This document shows positions 1-8,711 of a stretch of 64,000 nucleotides of DNA, in pieces (the stretch's first letter is position 1; every line of letters starts with the position of its first letter). Below the pieces are notes generated by a model. The model was not told where the DNA came from, made no database searches, and saw only the letters and a list, made by a program, of their open reading frames with translations. The DNA comes from an uncultured Clostridia bacterium (lineage in GTDB: Bacteria > Bacillota > Clostridia > Christensenellales > CAG-917). The DNA lies in assembly GCA_934233745.1 (NCBI GenBank), contig CAKQGN010000002.1:152165-216164 (forward strand). The letters run 5' to 3'. The position numbers and the translations under genes are program-made.

Positions 1-4
1 TCTT

Positions 5-541
5 TTGGACGGGCAGACTCCTCTTAGAGCATTTGACAAACAAACGGCGGTGAGGTTGCTTTGGTGCGCAATGCTCCTTTTGGTTGCCACGGTGCTTGCC
101 ATAGGTGCGATCGCGCTCATACCCAAGGGGACGAGAGATCGGGTCGAGCTTTGCTACGTCAACCTCAAAGTCGAATGTTCGGGCGAAACGACAACGTACG
201 GCATGGTTGTGGAAAACGGTCAAACTGTTGCCGTATTTGTGAAAGAAAAGAAAAACGAAAGCGTTGTTTTGCAAAACCTGAACAAAAAAGGCGATTCGGT
301 TGAAAATGCAATAAAAGATGTTTATCAATCAAAAACACCCGATAAAGTGTCGATTTGTGTGCTTTGCGAAAAAGATGCGGCAAGTATGGCAAGGGTGATA
401 GCAAGCCTTTTCGACGGCAATGCCGCCGACGTCGAAATTTCGCAAAACTCGGCGCAAGTCGTTGCCGATATTCAAGGGTACGTCGGCGATACAACATCTT
501 CTTCGGCAGAGCTTATAAACAAGTATATTGCAAAATTCTGA
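5..541 (+). CDS. Membrane-anchored hypothetical protein, probably 5'-truncated by the window edge
   Basis: I do not recognise a family. The readable part is 178 residues. Residues about 19-39 form one hydrophobic segment, followed by a soluble, mostly extracellular-type region with no catalytic motif that I can see. The first usable start is a TTG at base 5 and the frame is open to the window edge, so the true N-terminus may lie outside. The topology (short N-terminus, one TM helix, outside domain) suggests a membrane-tethered protein. A strong hairpin terminator follows about 40 bases after the stop, so it ends its transcript. No function is proposed. Confidence 0.6.
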   Translation: MDGQTPLRAFDKQTAVRLLWCAMLLLVATVLAIGAIALIPKGTRDRVELCYVNLKVECSGETTTYGMVVENGQTVAVFVKEKKNESVVLQNLNKKGDSVENAIKDVYQSKTPDKVSICVLCEKDAASMARVIASLFDGNAADVEISQNSAQVVADIQGYVGDTTSSSAELINKYIAKF

Positions 542-577
542 CAAAAAACCGACATAAAATTTAGTGCAAAAAAGTTG

Positions 578-618
578 AAAATCGGCGATAAATCATATTT
601 GAAAATCGCCGATTTTTT
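578..618 (+). terminator. Rho-independent terminator of the first gene
   Basis: A stem of AAAATCGGCGAT paired with ATCGCCGATTTT closes a loop of about 15 bases and runs into six T residues at 613-618. It lies 37 bases after the stop at 541 and before the next promoter, so it separates the two units. Confidence 0.85.
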
Positions 619-669
619 GTGCGCTTTTTGTGAAAAAACTCTTAAATGACGGCGCATGACAAAATAAAG

Positions 670-697
670 TTGAAAAATAAGGATATTATGTTATAAT
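670..697 (+). promoter_or_regulatory. Sigma-A promoter with extended -10 for the InlB-repeat lipoprotein
   Basis: TTGAAA at 670-675 and TATAAT at 692-697 are separated by 16 bases. TG at 689-690 one base before the -10 makes it an extended -10. The start would fall near 704, giving a leader of about 54 bases before the ATG at 758. Confidence 0.75.
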
Positions 698-757
698 AGA
701 TTCACAAAATTTATTCATACTACGAAATGTGCGCCCGTGTGCGCACGCAAGGTGATT

Positions 758-3277
758 ATGAAAAAAACGCTGATGATATGTTGTATCGTACTCGTCGCCG
801 TGCTTGCATGCGCGGTGTTTGTCGCATGCAATCCCACGGAAGATCCCGGTCAGGATAACAACGGACACAATCAGTACGAGCAAGCCAAATACACCGTCAC
901 TTTCAACGTTAACAGCCCGGACTTCAAACTTACCAACAACGTTATAAGAGACGTTTTGGCAGGCACTTCCGTCGACAAACCGAAAAATGCGGACGGCACG
1001 GAAATCACTCCCATCAAAACGGGTTATACGTTCAAATATTGGTCGGCAGACGGCACGAACGAGTTTATTTTCGGTCAGACTCCGATTGTGAAAAACACAA
1101 CCTTGACCGCAATTTACACAAACAATACGTATGAGCTTACCCCTCACCTTGACAAAAAGGTCGTTGCGACAAAGGACGAAAACGGCGAGTATACCTATTC
1201 ATTGGAGGAGTGCGCGACGGGCGCGACTCTTGCAAGCGGCACCAAACTTGTTGTGACTTACAATTCAAAGAACGAAAACCTTGACCGTCCCACGGCTGCG
1301 GGAAACGACGAGTTTATGTTCTGGTTCTATTTTGACAAAGACAACAAACCGGTGCGCCTTACGAAATTTGCAACATCGTCTTCGACTGTCGTACAAACCG
1401 AAAACACATGGCTTTTGACAAAATCCGTCGATGTATACGCAATGTTTAAGTCGACGCTTCCGAAAGTCGAGGTGAGATATGTCGATTCTTTGTCGCAGGA
1501 CGTTTATTATACGGCGTCTTATCCCGTAACCGACAGCATCGCGCAAACGGAATCCGACGACATCGTCAAAAATCACTTGTCAAAAGCGGGTTATAAGTTT
1601 GCAAAATGGTTCTACAAACAAAGTATCGCCGAAAACGACGAAGAAAAAACGATTGACAAAGACTTTGTGTTCAAAACCGACAACGCAACAGGCACAACGC
1701 TTTATACCGCTTGCGGACTCAAAGATTATTTTACGCCCGCAACCATAAAAATGTATGCAAAGTGGACAAAGCAAATCTCAATCGCATCGGTTGGCGATTT
1801 CAGATTTTATCACGATTTGCTGCGCAAAGAGAAACCGACCGAGCAAGAGAAACAGGACATAAACGAGCTTTTGGAATCCGACATCAAACTTTCTTCAATC
1901 GATTTCGGAACCAATGAGTTTGAGCCGCTTTTTGACGAGAATCATGTGTTTGTCGGTACGATTGACGGCCAACAAGTCACCGGAAGGGCAAAGATTATCG
2001 GAGGTGTGTTCGGCAACTCAAAACACGCATCGGTGTTCGGTTATGTGTCGGGAAGCGTAGCAAACGTTGCGTTTGAAAACGTGAATCTGAAAATCGAAAA
2101 GAACACCGACGGAAAATACGAAAACACGGTCAATATCGGTTTTGTCGCAAGCGTACTCGGCGGAAAGGTCGAAAACTGTTTGGTGAAATCCGCGGCGCAA
2201 GTTTTCGGAGAAAAACTCGACGGTCAGGATTGGACAGCCAACGGTATGAAAGCCGTTTGTTTCGGCGGCATTGCAGCGAGAGCGGAAGGCAATAACGCAG
2301 TGAAAGATACGGGCATGATTCGTGATTGTACCGTTGAAGCCGAAGCAAGTTTTGCTTGCGAATCCTTGATTTTCGGCGGCATTTGCGGTGTGGGCAATTC
2401 CTCGTGCGTATTGTCGTCAAACACTGTAAAAGTAACGCTTTCCGACGTATATTGCAGTGACGATTCTCAATCGTCAAACGGAAGATCGTTTGCAAAAATC
2501 GGCGGTATCGCGGCAACCAACGGCGGACAGATTTCAAAAAGCGACGTTACGATTGCCGTGACAAAACTCACAAGCCTTGACGAAGCGTATTTCGGCGGCG
2601 TGTGCGCGGACAACTCGGGCAGCGTCATCACCACAAAATCGAGTGCGACACTGGACGCTACGGTCGGTGGCGCAATATCCCAAATCGTGTGCATCGGCGG
2701 CATTATCGGAAGAAACGAAGGCTATGTATACAACAGTCATTGCGCGGCTGATATAAAAGTCGTTGCCAAAAAGGCAAACGGCATCGTTGCGCTTGGAGGA
2801 ATCATAGGAAGCAACTTCAGCGACAAGACGGATTCCGGTTCTTCAAGCACATCGGGCATAGGCGCAATCAACTCCACTTATGCGATAGGCTCTGTCAGCG
2901 TCGAGGCAACCGCCGACAATGTCGAACTCTATGTGGGCGGTATTGCGGGAAGAAATTCGCAAAGTAAAATTGCAAACTGCTTTGTCGCCACGGACATTAC
3001 GGTCAAAAACACTCAAAGCGGAAAGAACAATATAGGTCGCACTTTCGGCAAACACGAAAAGAAAGCGTCTTTTTCAACGGCAACAATCCATTACGCAATC
3101 GACAAAGCGTTTACGCTCAACGGAAGCGGCGAGTTCGAGTACACCCAAAACATGCAGGGCAACGGCAGAGTCGGAGCAGACTTCAAGTCGGACTCCTTCC
3201 TCAAAGACAAGAAGCTCATTCTTTTTGACAGTGAAGTCTGGAACATCGTCGACGGGCAATACCCGACTCTGAAATAA
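758..3277 (+). CDS. Large surface lipoprotein with InlB-type B-repeats and beta-helix repeats
   Basis: The start is the ATG at 758 behind AAGGTGA; an upstream in-frame ATG at 737 would disrupt the signal peptide. The 839-residue product has a lipoprotein signal with lipobox FVAC and Cys24. Residues about 45-125 and 240-340 resemble InlB/Listeria-Bacteroides B-repeats (a V-T-F core, GYTF.YW, ending in L.A.Y). From about 390 to the end, repeated G-G-I...N segments such as GGIAARAEGN and GGIIGRNEGY look like a right-handed beta-helix of GLUG type. Known relatives are cell-surface adhesins or substrate-binding proteins of gut Firmicutes. A role in attachment is inferred; the ligand is unknown. 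It is monocistronic by context. Confidence 0.75.
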   Translation: MKKTLMICCIVLVAVLACAVFVACNPTEDPGQDNNGHNQYEQAKYTVTFNVNSPDFKLTNNVIRDVLAGTSVDKPKNADGTEITPIKTGYTFKYWSADGTNEFIFGQTPIVKNTTLTAIYTNNTYELTPHLDKKVVATKDENGEYTYSLEECATGATLASGTKLVVTYNSKNENLDRPTAAGNDEFMFWFYFDKDNKPVRLTKFATSSSTVVQTENTWLLTKSVDVYAMFKSTLPKVEVRYVDSLSQDVYYTASYPVTDSIAQTESDDIVKNHLSKAGYKFAKWFYKQSIAENDEEKTIDKDFVFKTDNATGTTLYTACGLKDYFTPATIKMYAKWTKQISIASVGDFRFYHDLLRKEKPTEQEKQDINELLESDIKLSSIDFGTNEFEPLFDENHVFVGTIDGQQVTGRAKIIGGVFGNSKHASVFGYVSGSVANVAFENVNLKIEKNTDGKYENTVNIGFVASVLGGKVENCLVKSAAQVFGEKLDGQDWTANGMKAVCFGGIAARAEGNNAVKDTGMIRDCTVEAEASFACESLIFGGICGVGNSSCVLSSNTVKVTLSDVYCSDDSQSSNGRSFAKIGGIAATNGGQISKSDVTIAVTKLTSLDEAYFGGVCADNSGSVITTKSSATLDATVGGAISQIVCIGGIIGRNEGYVYNSHCAADIKVVAKKANGIVALGGIIGSNFSDKTDSGSSSTSGIGAINSTYAIGSVSVEATADNVELYVGGIAGRNSQSKIANCFVATDITVKNTQSGKNNIGRTFGKHEKKASFSTATIHYAIDKAFTLNGSGEFEYTQNMQGNGRVGADFKSDSFLKDKKLILFDSEVWNIVDGQYPTLK

Positions 3278-3295
3278 GAATTCGGAAATCATTTC

Positions 3296-3323
3296 GAAAC
3301 GCGCGCCCGCAGGGGCGCGTTTC
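3296..3323 (+). terminator. GC-rich hairpin after the lipoprotein gene
   Basis: GAAAC plus GCGCCC pair with GGGCGC plus GTTTC, with a two-base bulge. The stem is strong, but no T tract follows (GATATAC), so it is a weak terminator candidate or a 3'-end protective hairpin. Confidence 0.45.
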
Positions 3324-3449
3324 GATATACTGGGCACAAAAACGGCATAGTCATAGGCAGAGCGGCTTTGAATGAGGAAACGGACGATATGTGCCAAATC
3401 GCCATACAACGACAAATCGTTGAAAAGAGGGATATACAGGGGAACAACC

Positions 3450-4361
3450 ATGAAAAACATTATAGAAATCAACAATTTGGACAAGAGTTTTCAAGACGTT
3501 CACGCAGTGAACGATTTGTCGCTTTGCGTCAGAGAAGGAGAATTGTTTGCTTTTTTGGGCGTCAACGGTGCAGGCAAATCCACAACGATATCGATTATGT
3601 GCGGCATGCTTGCAAAAGACAGCGGAAAGGTGTTTATCGACGGGTTTGATGTGGACAAAAACATGCGCGAAATCACCAAAGAGTTGGGCGTTGTGTTTCA
3701 AAACACCGTTTTGGACGCAAAACTTTCTGTTAAGGACAATCTGCTTTCGAGAGCAAGCCTTTACGGTATTACGGGCAAAGAGGCAAAGCAAAGAATTGAA
3801 AACTTAGCCGAACTTCTTGACTTCAAAGATATATTGAATCGCATATTCGGCAAACTTTCGGGAGGACAAAAGAGAAGAGTCGATGTAGCGCGCGCACTCA
3901 TCAACAACCCGAAAATACTGATATTGGACGAACCTACCACGGGGCTTGACCCCGAAGCCAGAAAGATGCTTTGGCGCGTTGTGGAAAAGTTGCGAAAGAC
4001 CGAAAATCTAACGGTGTTTTTGACCACGCACTACATGGAAGAGGCGGCGGATGCAGATTATGTTGTGATTTTGGATAGTGGAAAAATTGCGGCAAAAGGC
4101 ACTCCGCTCGAACTGAAAAACAATTATACCGGAGATTTTGTCACCATATACAATGCCGATGAAGATGCAATCGGGGCGTTGGGATTGCCTTGCGAAAAAA
4201 TAAAAGATGCGGTGAGAATTGCCGTCAAAGATACGGCACAGGCTCGCGATTTGATTGTAAAGAATCCCGAATTGTTCACCGATTTCGAAATTACAAAGGG
4301 CAAAATGGACGACGTATTTCTTGCCGTCACCGGCAAGAAGCTCGAAGGAGGCGCACAATGA
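3450..4361 (+). CDS. ABC transporter ATP-binding protein (DrrA/NodI-type exporter)
   Basis: This cytoplasmic ATPase should power the permease encoded immediately downstream. The ATG at 3450 follows AGGGGAAC; longer in-frame starts lack a ribosome site. The product is 303 residues. It has a Walker A GVNGAGKST at 37-45, a signature LSGGQKRR near 136, a Walker B ILILDEPTTGLDP near 157, and an H-loop TTHYMEE. The C-terminal 80 residues match the accessory domain usual in DrrA-like exporters of drugs or lipids. The stop overlaps the permease start by ATGA, so the two are translationally coupled. The substrate cannot be read from sequence. Confidence 0.93.
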   Translation: MKNIIEINNLDKSFQDVHAVNDLSLCVREGELFAFLGVNGAGKSTTISIMCGMLAKDSGKVFIDGFDVDKNMREITKELGVVFQNTVLDAKLSVKDNLLSRASLYGITGKEAKQRIENLAELLDFKDILNRIFGKLSGGQKRRVDVARALINNPKILILDEPTTGLDPEARKMLWRVVEKLRKTENLTVFLTTHYMEEAADADYVVILDSGKIAAKGTPLELKNNYTGDFVTIYNADEDAIGALGLPCEKIKDAVRIAVKDTAQARDLIVKNPELFTDFEITKGKMDDVFLAVTGKKLEGGAQ

Positions 4362-5311
4362 AAACGTTTTTTGCGCTTACAAGACGTAACATCAAAGTGT
4401 TTTTCAGAGATAAAGGAATGTTTTTCACGTCGCTGATTACACCTGCCATTCTTCTTGTGCTGTATGTGACTTTCCTTGCAAAAGTGTACAGAGAGTCGTT
4501 TACTGCTGCGCTTCCGGACGGGATAAGTGTGTCCGAAAAGCTCATCAACGGTATGGTCGCGGGGGAGCTTGTGACATCGCTTTTGGCAGTCAGTTGCGTG
4601 ACGGTGGCATTCTGCTCCAATCTTTTGATGGTGATGGACAGAGTGTCGGGTGCGAGAAAGGACTTTCTTGTTTCACCTACAAGCAAGTCGACAATTGCGG
4701 CGGCCTATTTTTCGGGTTCGCTTGTTACGACGCTCATCGTGACGTACGCAGCCACGACGGCATGCCTTGTGTATGTTGCGGCTCAGGGGTGGTATATGTC
4801 GGTCGGCGACGTGTTCTTGGTTCTATCGGACGTATTTTTGCTCACGACGTTCGGCACTGCGCTTTCAAGCGTGGTGAACGTGTTTTTGAAAACACAAGGT
4901 CAGGCATCAGGTGTCGGAACGATTGTGTCGGCGGGATACGGTTTTATTTGCGGCGCGTATATGCCGATATCTTCTTTTGGCAAAGGGCTTCAGAATCTCA
5001 TGTCTCTCTTGCCGGGAACGTACGGAACCGCACTTATGCGCAACCACGCATTGAGGGGAGTGTTTGAAGAAATGTCCGCACAGGGCTTTCCCGACGAAGT
5101 CGTGGAAGCAATCAGGGACGGTGTGGATTGCAATATCTACTTTTTCGGCAACAAAGTCAGTATCGGCGCAATGTACGGCGTTCTTTTAGGGGCAATATTC
5201 GTGCTTATTGCCGTATACGTGCTTATAAACTATTTTGCAAGCAAAACACACAAGTCTTTCGAAGATGTCGTAAAAAAGAAAAACGGATGTAAAAACAACA
5301 AAAGGCACTGA
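4358..5311 (+). CDS. ABC-2 type transporter permease
   Basis: This is the membrane partner of the preceding ATPase. The ATG at 4358 overlaps the ATPase stop as ATGA and has GGAGGCGC upstream. The 317-residue product begins with a cytoplasmic amphipathic stretch and then shows about six hydrophobic segments. A large loop follows the first helix, and a motif near residues 200-220 (GYGFICGAYMPISSFGKGLQ) is typical of ABC-2 exporters. One ATPase and one permease are expected to assemble as a two-plus-two exporter. The C-terminus is Lys-rich. Export of a lipid, antibiotic or peptide is possible, but no substrate evidence is present. Confidence 0.9.
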   Translation: MKTFFALTRRNIKVFFRDKGMFFTSLITPAILLVLYVTFLAKVYRESFTAALPDGISVSEKLINGMVAGELVTSLLAVSCVTVAFCSNLLMVMDRVSGARKDFLVSPTSKSTIAAAYFSGSLVTTLIVTYAATTACLVYVAAQGWYMSVGDVFLVLSDVFLLTTFGTALSSVVNVFLKTQGQASGVGTIVSAGYGFICGAYMPISSFGKGLQNLMSLLPGTYGTALMRNHALRGVFEEMSAQGFPDEVVEAIRDGVDCNIYFFGNKVSIGAMYGVLLGAIFVLIAVYVLINYFASKTHKSFEDVVKKKNGCKNNKRH

Positions 5312-5335
5312 AATAGTAAAGGAAGAATAGTCATT

Positions 5336-5908
5336 ATGAATGTAGAAGTCGATATAAGCGGAGTTGTGTTGAAAACGGACAGACTCATTTTGAGAGAGTG
5401 GAAAGAGAGTGACGTGCAGGACTTTTTCGAGTATTGCTCGGTGGACGGAGTCGGTCAAATGGCAGGGTGGCAACCGCATGAGAATATCGAAAAATCCAAA
5501 GAAATACTCGACGGGTTTATCAAAGAGAAAAAGACCTTTTGCATAGAGTTCGGCGGCAAGGCAATAGGCTCTGTCGGTATCGAAAAGTACAATGAACGAG
5601 AGTTTGGCGAATACGCAAATCTAAAAGGCAGAGAAATAGGTTTTGTGTTGTCAAAAGACTATTGGGGCAGAGGCATTATGCCCGAAGCGGTAAAGGCGGT
5701 GCTTGCGTATTGCTTCGAAACGCTCGGATGCGATTTTGTCGCTTGCGGCCATTTTGAATGGAACGGACAAAGCAAACGCGTGCAACAAAAGTGCGGATTT
5801 CATTACGTGAAAACAATCGACTATACCACGCGTATGGGCACGCACGAAAAAAGCATGGAAAACGTCTTGTTCAAAGACGAATTCGAAAGAATGCGCGAGT
5901 CGGAATAA
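5336..5908 (+). CDS. GNAT-family N-acetyltransferase (RimJ/RimL-like)
   Basis: The protein is predicted to transfer an acetyl group from acetyl-CoA to an amine, in the cytoplasm. The 190-residue sequence carries the RimJ/RimL pattern: LKTDRLILREW at the N-terminus, the acetyl-CoA loop region IGFVLSKDYWGRGIMPEAVKA in the middle, and the conserved N...S.RV..KCGF near 140-150. It lies 24 bases after the ABC permease behind GGAAG, so it is probably the third gene of that operon. It could modify a small molecule such as a toxin or antibiotic rather than a ribosomal protein. The acceptor is unknown. Confidence 0.85.
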   Translation: MNVEVDISGVVLKTDRLILREWKESDVQDFFEYCSVDGVGQMAGWQPHENIEKSKEILDGFIKEKKTFCIEFGGKAIGSVGIEKYNEREFGEYANLKGREIGFVLSKDYWGRGIMPEAVKAVLAYCFETLGCDFVACGHFEWNGQSKRVQQKCGFHYVKTIDYTTRMGTHEKSMENVLFKDEFERMRESE

Positions 5909-5925
5909 GCGGTTGAGCGATACAA

Positions 5926-5957
5926 CAAAAAACGATGGCGGATTGCCATCGCTTTTT
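5926..5957. terminator. Bidirectional terminator between convergent genes
   Basis: CGATGGC at 5933-5939 pairs with GCCATCG at 5945-5951 around a five-base loop. It is preceded by A-rich sequence on the left and followed by CTTTTT on the right, so it can stop transcripts from both the acetyltransferase gene (+) and pgcA (-). Confidence 0.85.
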
Positions 5958-5981
5958 ATTGTCGGAGTTGTTTTTGTTTGA

Positions 5982-7724
5982 TTATTTCACAAGATTTTCC
6001 ATATAAGAGAGATACTTTTCCGCTTGTTCGGTTGCGGCGGATTGAGATGTTTTGCTCGTTGCGACATAGAATTTCAGTTTCGGTTCGGTGCCGCTCGGGC
6101 GCACGCAAATCCAGTCGCCGTTTTCAAGGTGAAGTTTGAAAGCGTTGGTTTTGGGGAGGTCTATATCCTCGACTTTGTCGTCCGCATATGTCTTTTTTCT
6201 CAACACGAAGTCGCTTTGCGCAAGCACTTTTGTGTCCGCGATTATGTCGAACGAGGTTGAACGGATGTTTGCCATTATGTCCGCCATTTTTTGCATGCCG
6301 TCAAGTCCGCCGAATGTGATTGAGCGCGCCTTTTCAACATAATAGCCGAATTTCTTGTATATATCTTGCAGCACGTCGTAAATGCGCTTGCCAACCGAAT
6401 CGAAATAGCAAATCATCTCGGCAAACATCATGCTTGCAACGACTGCGTCCTTATCTCTGGCATGAGTGCCGATAAGCGAGCCGTAACTCTCCTCGAAACC
6501 GAACAGGTAGGTATATTCTCCGTTTTGCTCCCACTCCTTGATTTTTTCGCCGATAAACTTGAAGCCGGTGAGAACGTCAAAGGTTGTCACGCCGTAACTT
6601 GTTGCGAGTGCGCGAGCAAGTTCCGTAGTGACGATGGTTTTGACAAGCGCGCCGTTTTTCGGCATAGTTCCAGTTTCTTTTTTGCGAAGGAATATGTAGT
6701 TTGCAAGCAACACACCGATCTGATTGCCGTTGAGAAGGACAAATTTGCCCTCGTCGTTTCTTATGGCTATGCCCATTCTGTCTGCGTCGGGATCTGTGCC
6801 GATGACGACGTCGCTTCCGATTTTGTCGGCAAGCTCGACGCCAAGACGCAAAGTGTCCGCCTCTTCGGGATTGGGAACGCGCACGGTGGAAAATTCGGTG
6901 TCGGGAAGAGCTTGCTCTTTTACGACGTTGACGGTGATACCCATTCTCGAAAGAATTGCGGTGACGGGCATATAGCCGCTGCCGTGGATGGGGGTATAGA
7001 CGATTTTTACGTTTTTACCGAATTTTTCAACGGCATCGGGGGAGAGTGAAAGTTTGCTTATAGTATCGAAATATGCCTCGTCCACACTCTTGCCGATGAC
7101 GGTGATATAGGGGTGAACTTTTACGTTGTCAAGCCCTTTGACGTTGTCTGCCGTCAAATCGACATTTGCTTCGTCAATGCCGAAATAAGGGGTTTTGTCT
7201 ATAAATTCGACAACTTTATCTGTCGATTCGGGCGACATCTGCGCTCCGTCCTCTCCGTAAACTTTGTATCCGTTGTAAATTTTGGGGTTGTGCGACGCCG
7301 TAATCATGACGCCTGCTATCGCGTTAAGATGACGGATTGCAAACGAACACATAGGCACCGGATGAACGGTGTCGAAAAGGTAGGCGTTTATGTCGTTTTG
7401 CGCAAGCACTTTTGCCGCTTCGATTGAAAACTCGCTTGAAAAACGGCGCGTATCGTAGGAGATGACAACGCCTCTTTGCATTGCCTCTTTGCCCAATGTC
7501 CTGATGTAGTCGGCAAGACCTTTCGTTGCACGTCTTACGGTAAACACGTTCATTCTGTTTGTTCCCAGGTCAAGCACGCCGCGCATGCCTGCCGTGCCGA
7601 ATTGCAACGGGCAGAAAAACATTTCTTTTTTCTCGTCTTCGGTGAGTGACATAAGACGGGCTTTGTCTTCTTTTGACAGCTCGTCGCTTTGAAGCCATAA
7701 TTCAAAATTTTTCTCGTAATCCAT
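5982..7724 (-). CDS. pgcA: Alpha-phosphoglucomutase / phosphomannomutase
   Basis: The enzyme interconverts glucose-1-P and glucose-6-P (and probably the mannose phosphates), linking glycolysis to UDP-glucose and wall polymers. The start is the ATG at 7724, behind AGGAG; an upstream in-frame ATG at 7751 overlaps the promoter. The 580-residue length matches B. subtilis PgcA. Diagnostic motifs are the phosphoserine loop TASHNP (Ser144), the metal loop DPDADR, the sugar loop GFEESYGS and the phosphate-binding RPSGTEPK. Its promoter sits in the end of the upstream VanW-like gene, so it can be expressed independently. Confidence 0.93.
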   Translation of the reverse strand: MDYEKNFELWLQSDELSKEDKARLMSLTEDEKKEMFFCPLQFGTAGMRGVLDLGTNRMNVFTVRRATKGLADYIRTLGKEAMQRGVVISYDTRRFSSEFSIEAAKVLAQNDINAYLFDTVHPVPMCSFAIRHLNAIAGVMITASHNPKIYNGYKVYGEDGAQMSPESTDKVVEFIDKTPYFGIDEANVDLTADNVKGLDNVKVHPYITVIGKSVDEAYFDTISKLSLSPDAVEKFGKNVKIVYTPIHGSGYMPVTAILSRMGITVNVVKEQALPDTEFSTVRVPNPEEADTLRLGVELADKIGSDVVIGTDPDADRMGIAIRNDEGKFVLLNGNQIGVLLANYIFLRKKETGTMPKNGALVKTIVTTELARALATSYGVTTFDVLTGFKFIGEKIKEWEQNGEYTYLFGFEESYGSLIGTHARDKDAVVASMMFAEMICYFDSVGKRIYDVLQDIYKKFGYYVEKARSITFGGLDGMQKMADIMANIRSTSFDIIADTKVLAQSDFVLRKKTYADDKVEDIDLPKTNAFKLHLENGDWICVRPSGTEPKLKFYVATSKTSQSAATEQAEKYLSYMENLVK

Positions 7725-7751
7725 ATTGAATGCTCCTGCTGTGATGAACAA

Positions 7752-7781
7752 ATTATACCGCTATTTCGGTGCGTCTGTCAA
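7752..7781 (-). promoter_or_regulatory. Sigma-A promoter for pgcA, overlapping the 3' end of the VanW-like gene
   Basis: Read on the minus strand: TTGACA (7781-7776), 18 bases, TATAAT (7757-7752). Both hexamers are consensus. The -35 lies inside the coding end of the VanW-like gene, whose last base is 7761. Confidence 0.8.
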
Positions 7782-8600
7782 CGATGATGTTTTTGTGCCT
7801 TTCAAAACGATGCGTTTTTGAGGTGAATAACAGTCCGTGCGTATAAGGACGGATTTTGCAAGTTTGCCGTTTTCGTAGTAATCGAGATACCCTTGCGATT
7901 TTAGACCTTCCTTGCCATAGGTGTCGATGATTTCTTTGCCGAGTTCGATTGTGGCGTCCTCGCGGTATTCCACATCAAAAGGGATAGAGCCGATTGTCAT
8001 AGACCTGCGTTTTATTTCAAATTTGTCAATGCCGTAGATTTCGGCGCGCAAGTATTTTCCGTTTGCGCTCATGCGAACGGTTATGGGAGAAGAGAGTGTG
8101 TTTACAAAACACAAGTCGCTTTGGCTTGACACCATTGCGTCAAACGAGGGTGCAACATAACTTACGGGCAAAGAATGCGCCCGCACGTTTGTTATTGCGA
8201 GATTTGCAAGCAGCGCACAGTTGTAAAGTGTGCTTGACACCTGGCATACTCCGCCGCCCACGCCCTCCACAAAGTCCCCGTCCTGAATGACGTATGCGGT
8301 TTTGAATCCGTTTTCGACGGTGCGCCGTCCGACCATATCGTTGAAGGAAAATTCGTCTTCGGGATAAAGGACAACCCCGTCTATTTTGCGAGCGGCAAGC
8401 GCGATGTTGTCTTTCCTGTTTTGTTTGCTGTCGCCGTAATAGGTCGAAAAGTGCGAAATAAGGCGGTATGCCTCGGTTTCTTCGTCAATGGCGAAAACTG
8501 TTTGCGACATGGGCAATCCTCCTGTTGCGATAATGATTATCAGTGCGAAAAAAATCGTTAAAAACGGCAGTATTTCGCATTTTTTGCAAAGCGTATTCAT
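7761..8600 (-). CDS. VanW-like exported protein with C-terminal G5-like domain
   Basis: The likely start is the ATG at 8600 (279 residues), which gives a signal/TM segment at residues about 10-30; an in-frame ATG at 8621 and a TTG at 8636 are alternatives, and none has a clear ribosome site. The central part has the VanW signature: a FSFND.VG.RT segment, then GGGVCQVSSTLYN.AL.A near 130-145, then RxHSLPVSYV. The end (from about 215) resembles a G5 domain. VanW proteins are surface-associated and of uncertain function; no van resistance genes are present, so a cell-wall role is an inference only. Confidence 0.85.
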   Translation of the reverse strand: MNTLCKKCEILPFLTIFFALIIIIATGGLPMSQTVFAIDEETEAYRLISHFSTYYGDSKQNRKDNIALAARKIDGVVLYPEDEFSFNDMVGRRTVENGFKTAYVIQDGDFVEGVGGGVCQVSSTLYNCALLANLAITNVRAHSLPVSYVAPSFDAMVSSQSDLCFVNTLSSPITVRMSANGKYLRAEIYGIDKFEIKRRSMTIGSIPFDVEYREDATIELGKEIIDTYGKEGLKSQGYLDYYENGKLAKSVLIRTDCYSPQKRIVLKGTKTSSLTDAPK

Positions 8601-8661
8601 GTTTATAGTATGCGTCGGCATAACAAAACGAAACAAAATTTCATAAATTTTGTCGTTATAG

Positions 8662-8691
8662 TTGTCGTATGCTTTTTATATAGTGTATATT
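8662..8691 (+). promoter_or_regulatory. Probable promoter for the ZIP transporter gene
   Basis: TTGTCG at 8662-8667 and TATATT at 8686-8691 are 18 bases apart. A start near 8698 would leave a leader of about 14 bases. It lies in the short divergent gap shared with the VanW-like gene. Confidence 0.45.
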
Positions 8692-8711
8692 AGACGGCGA
8701 GAGAGAATACT

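Noticed and set aside
3368..3449. N-terminal extension of the ABC ATPase
   Set aside because: ATG at 3450 has the ribosome site and gives the family's normal N-terminus.
7761..8600. Vancomycin resistance (VanW)
   Set aside because: VanW-like proteins are common without van clusters. No ligase, VanX or VanH is nearby.
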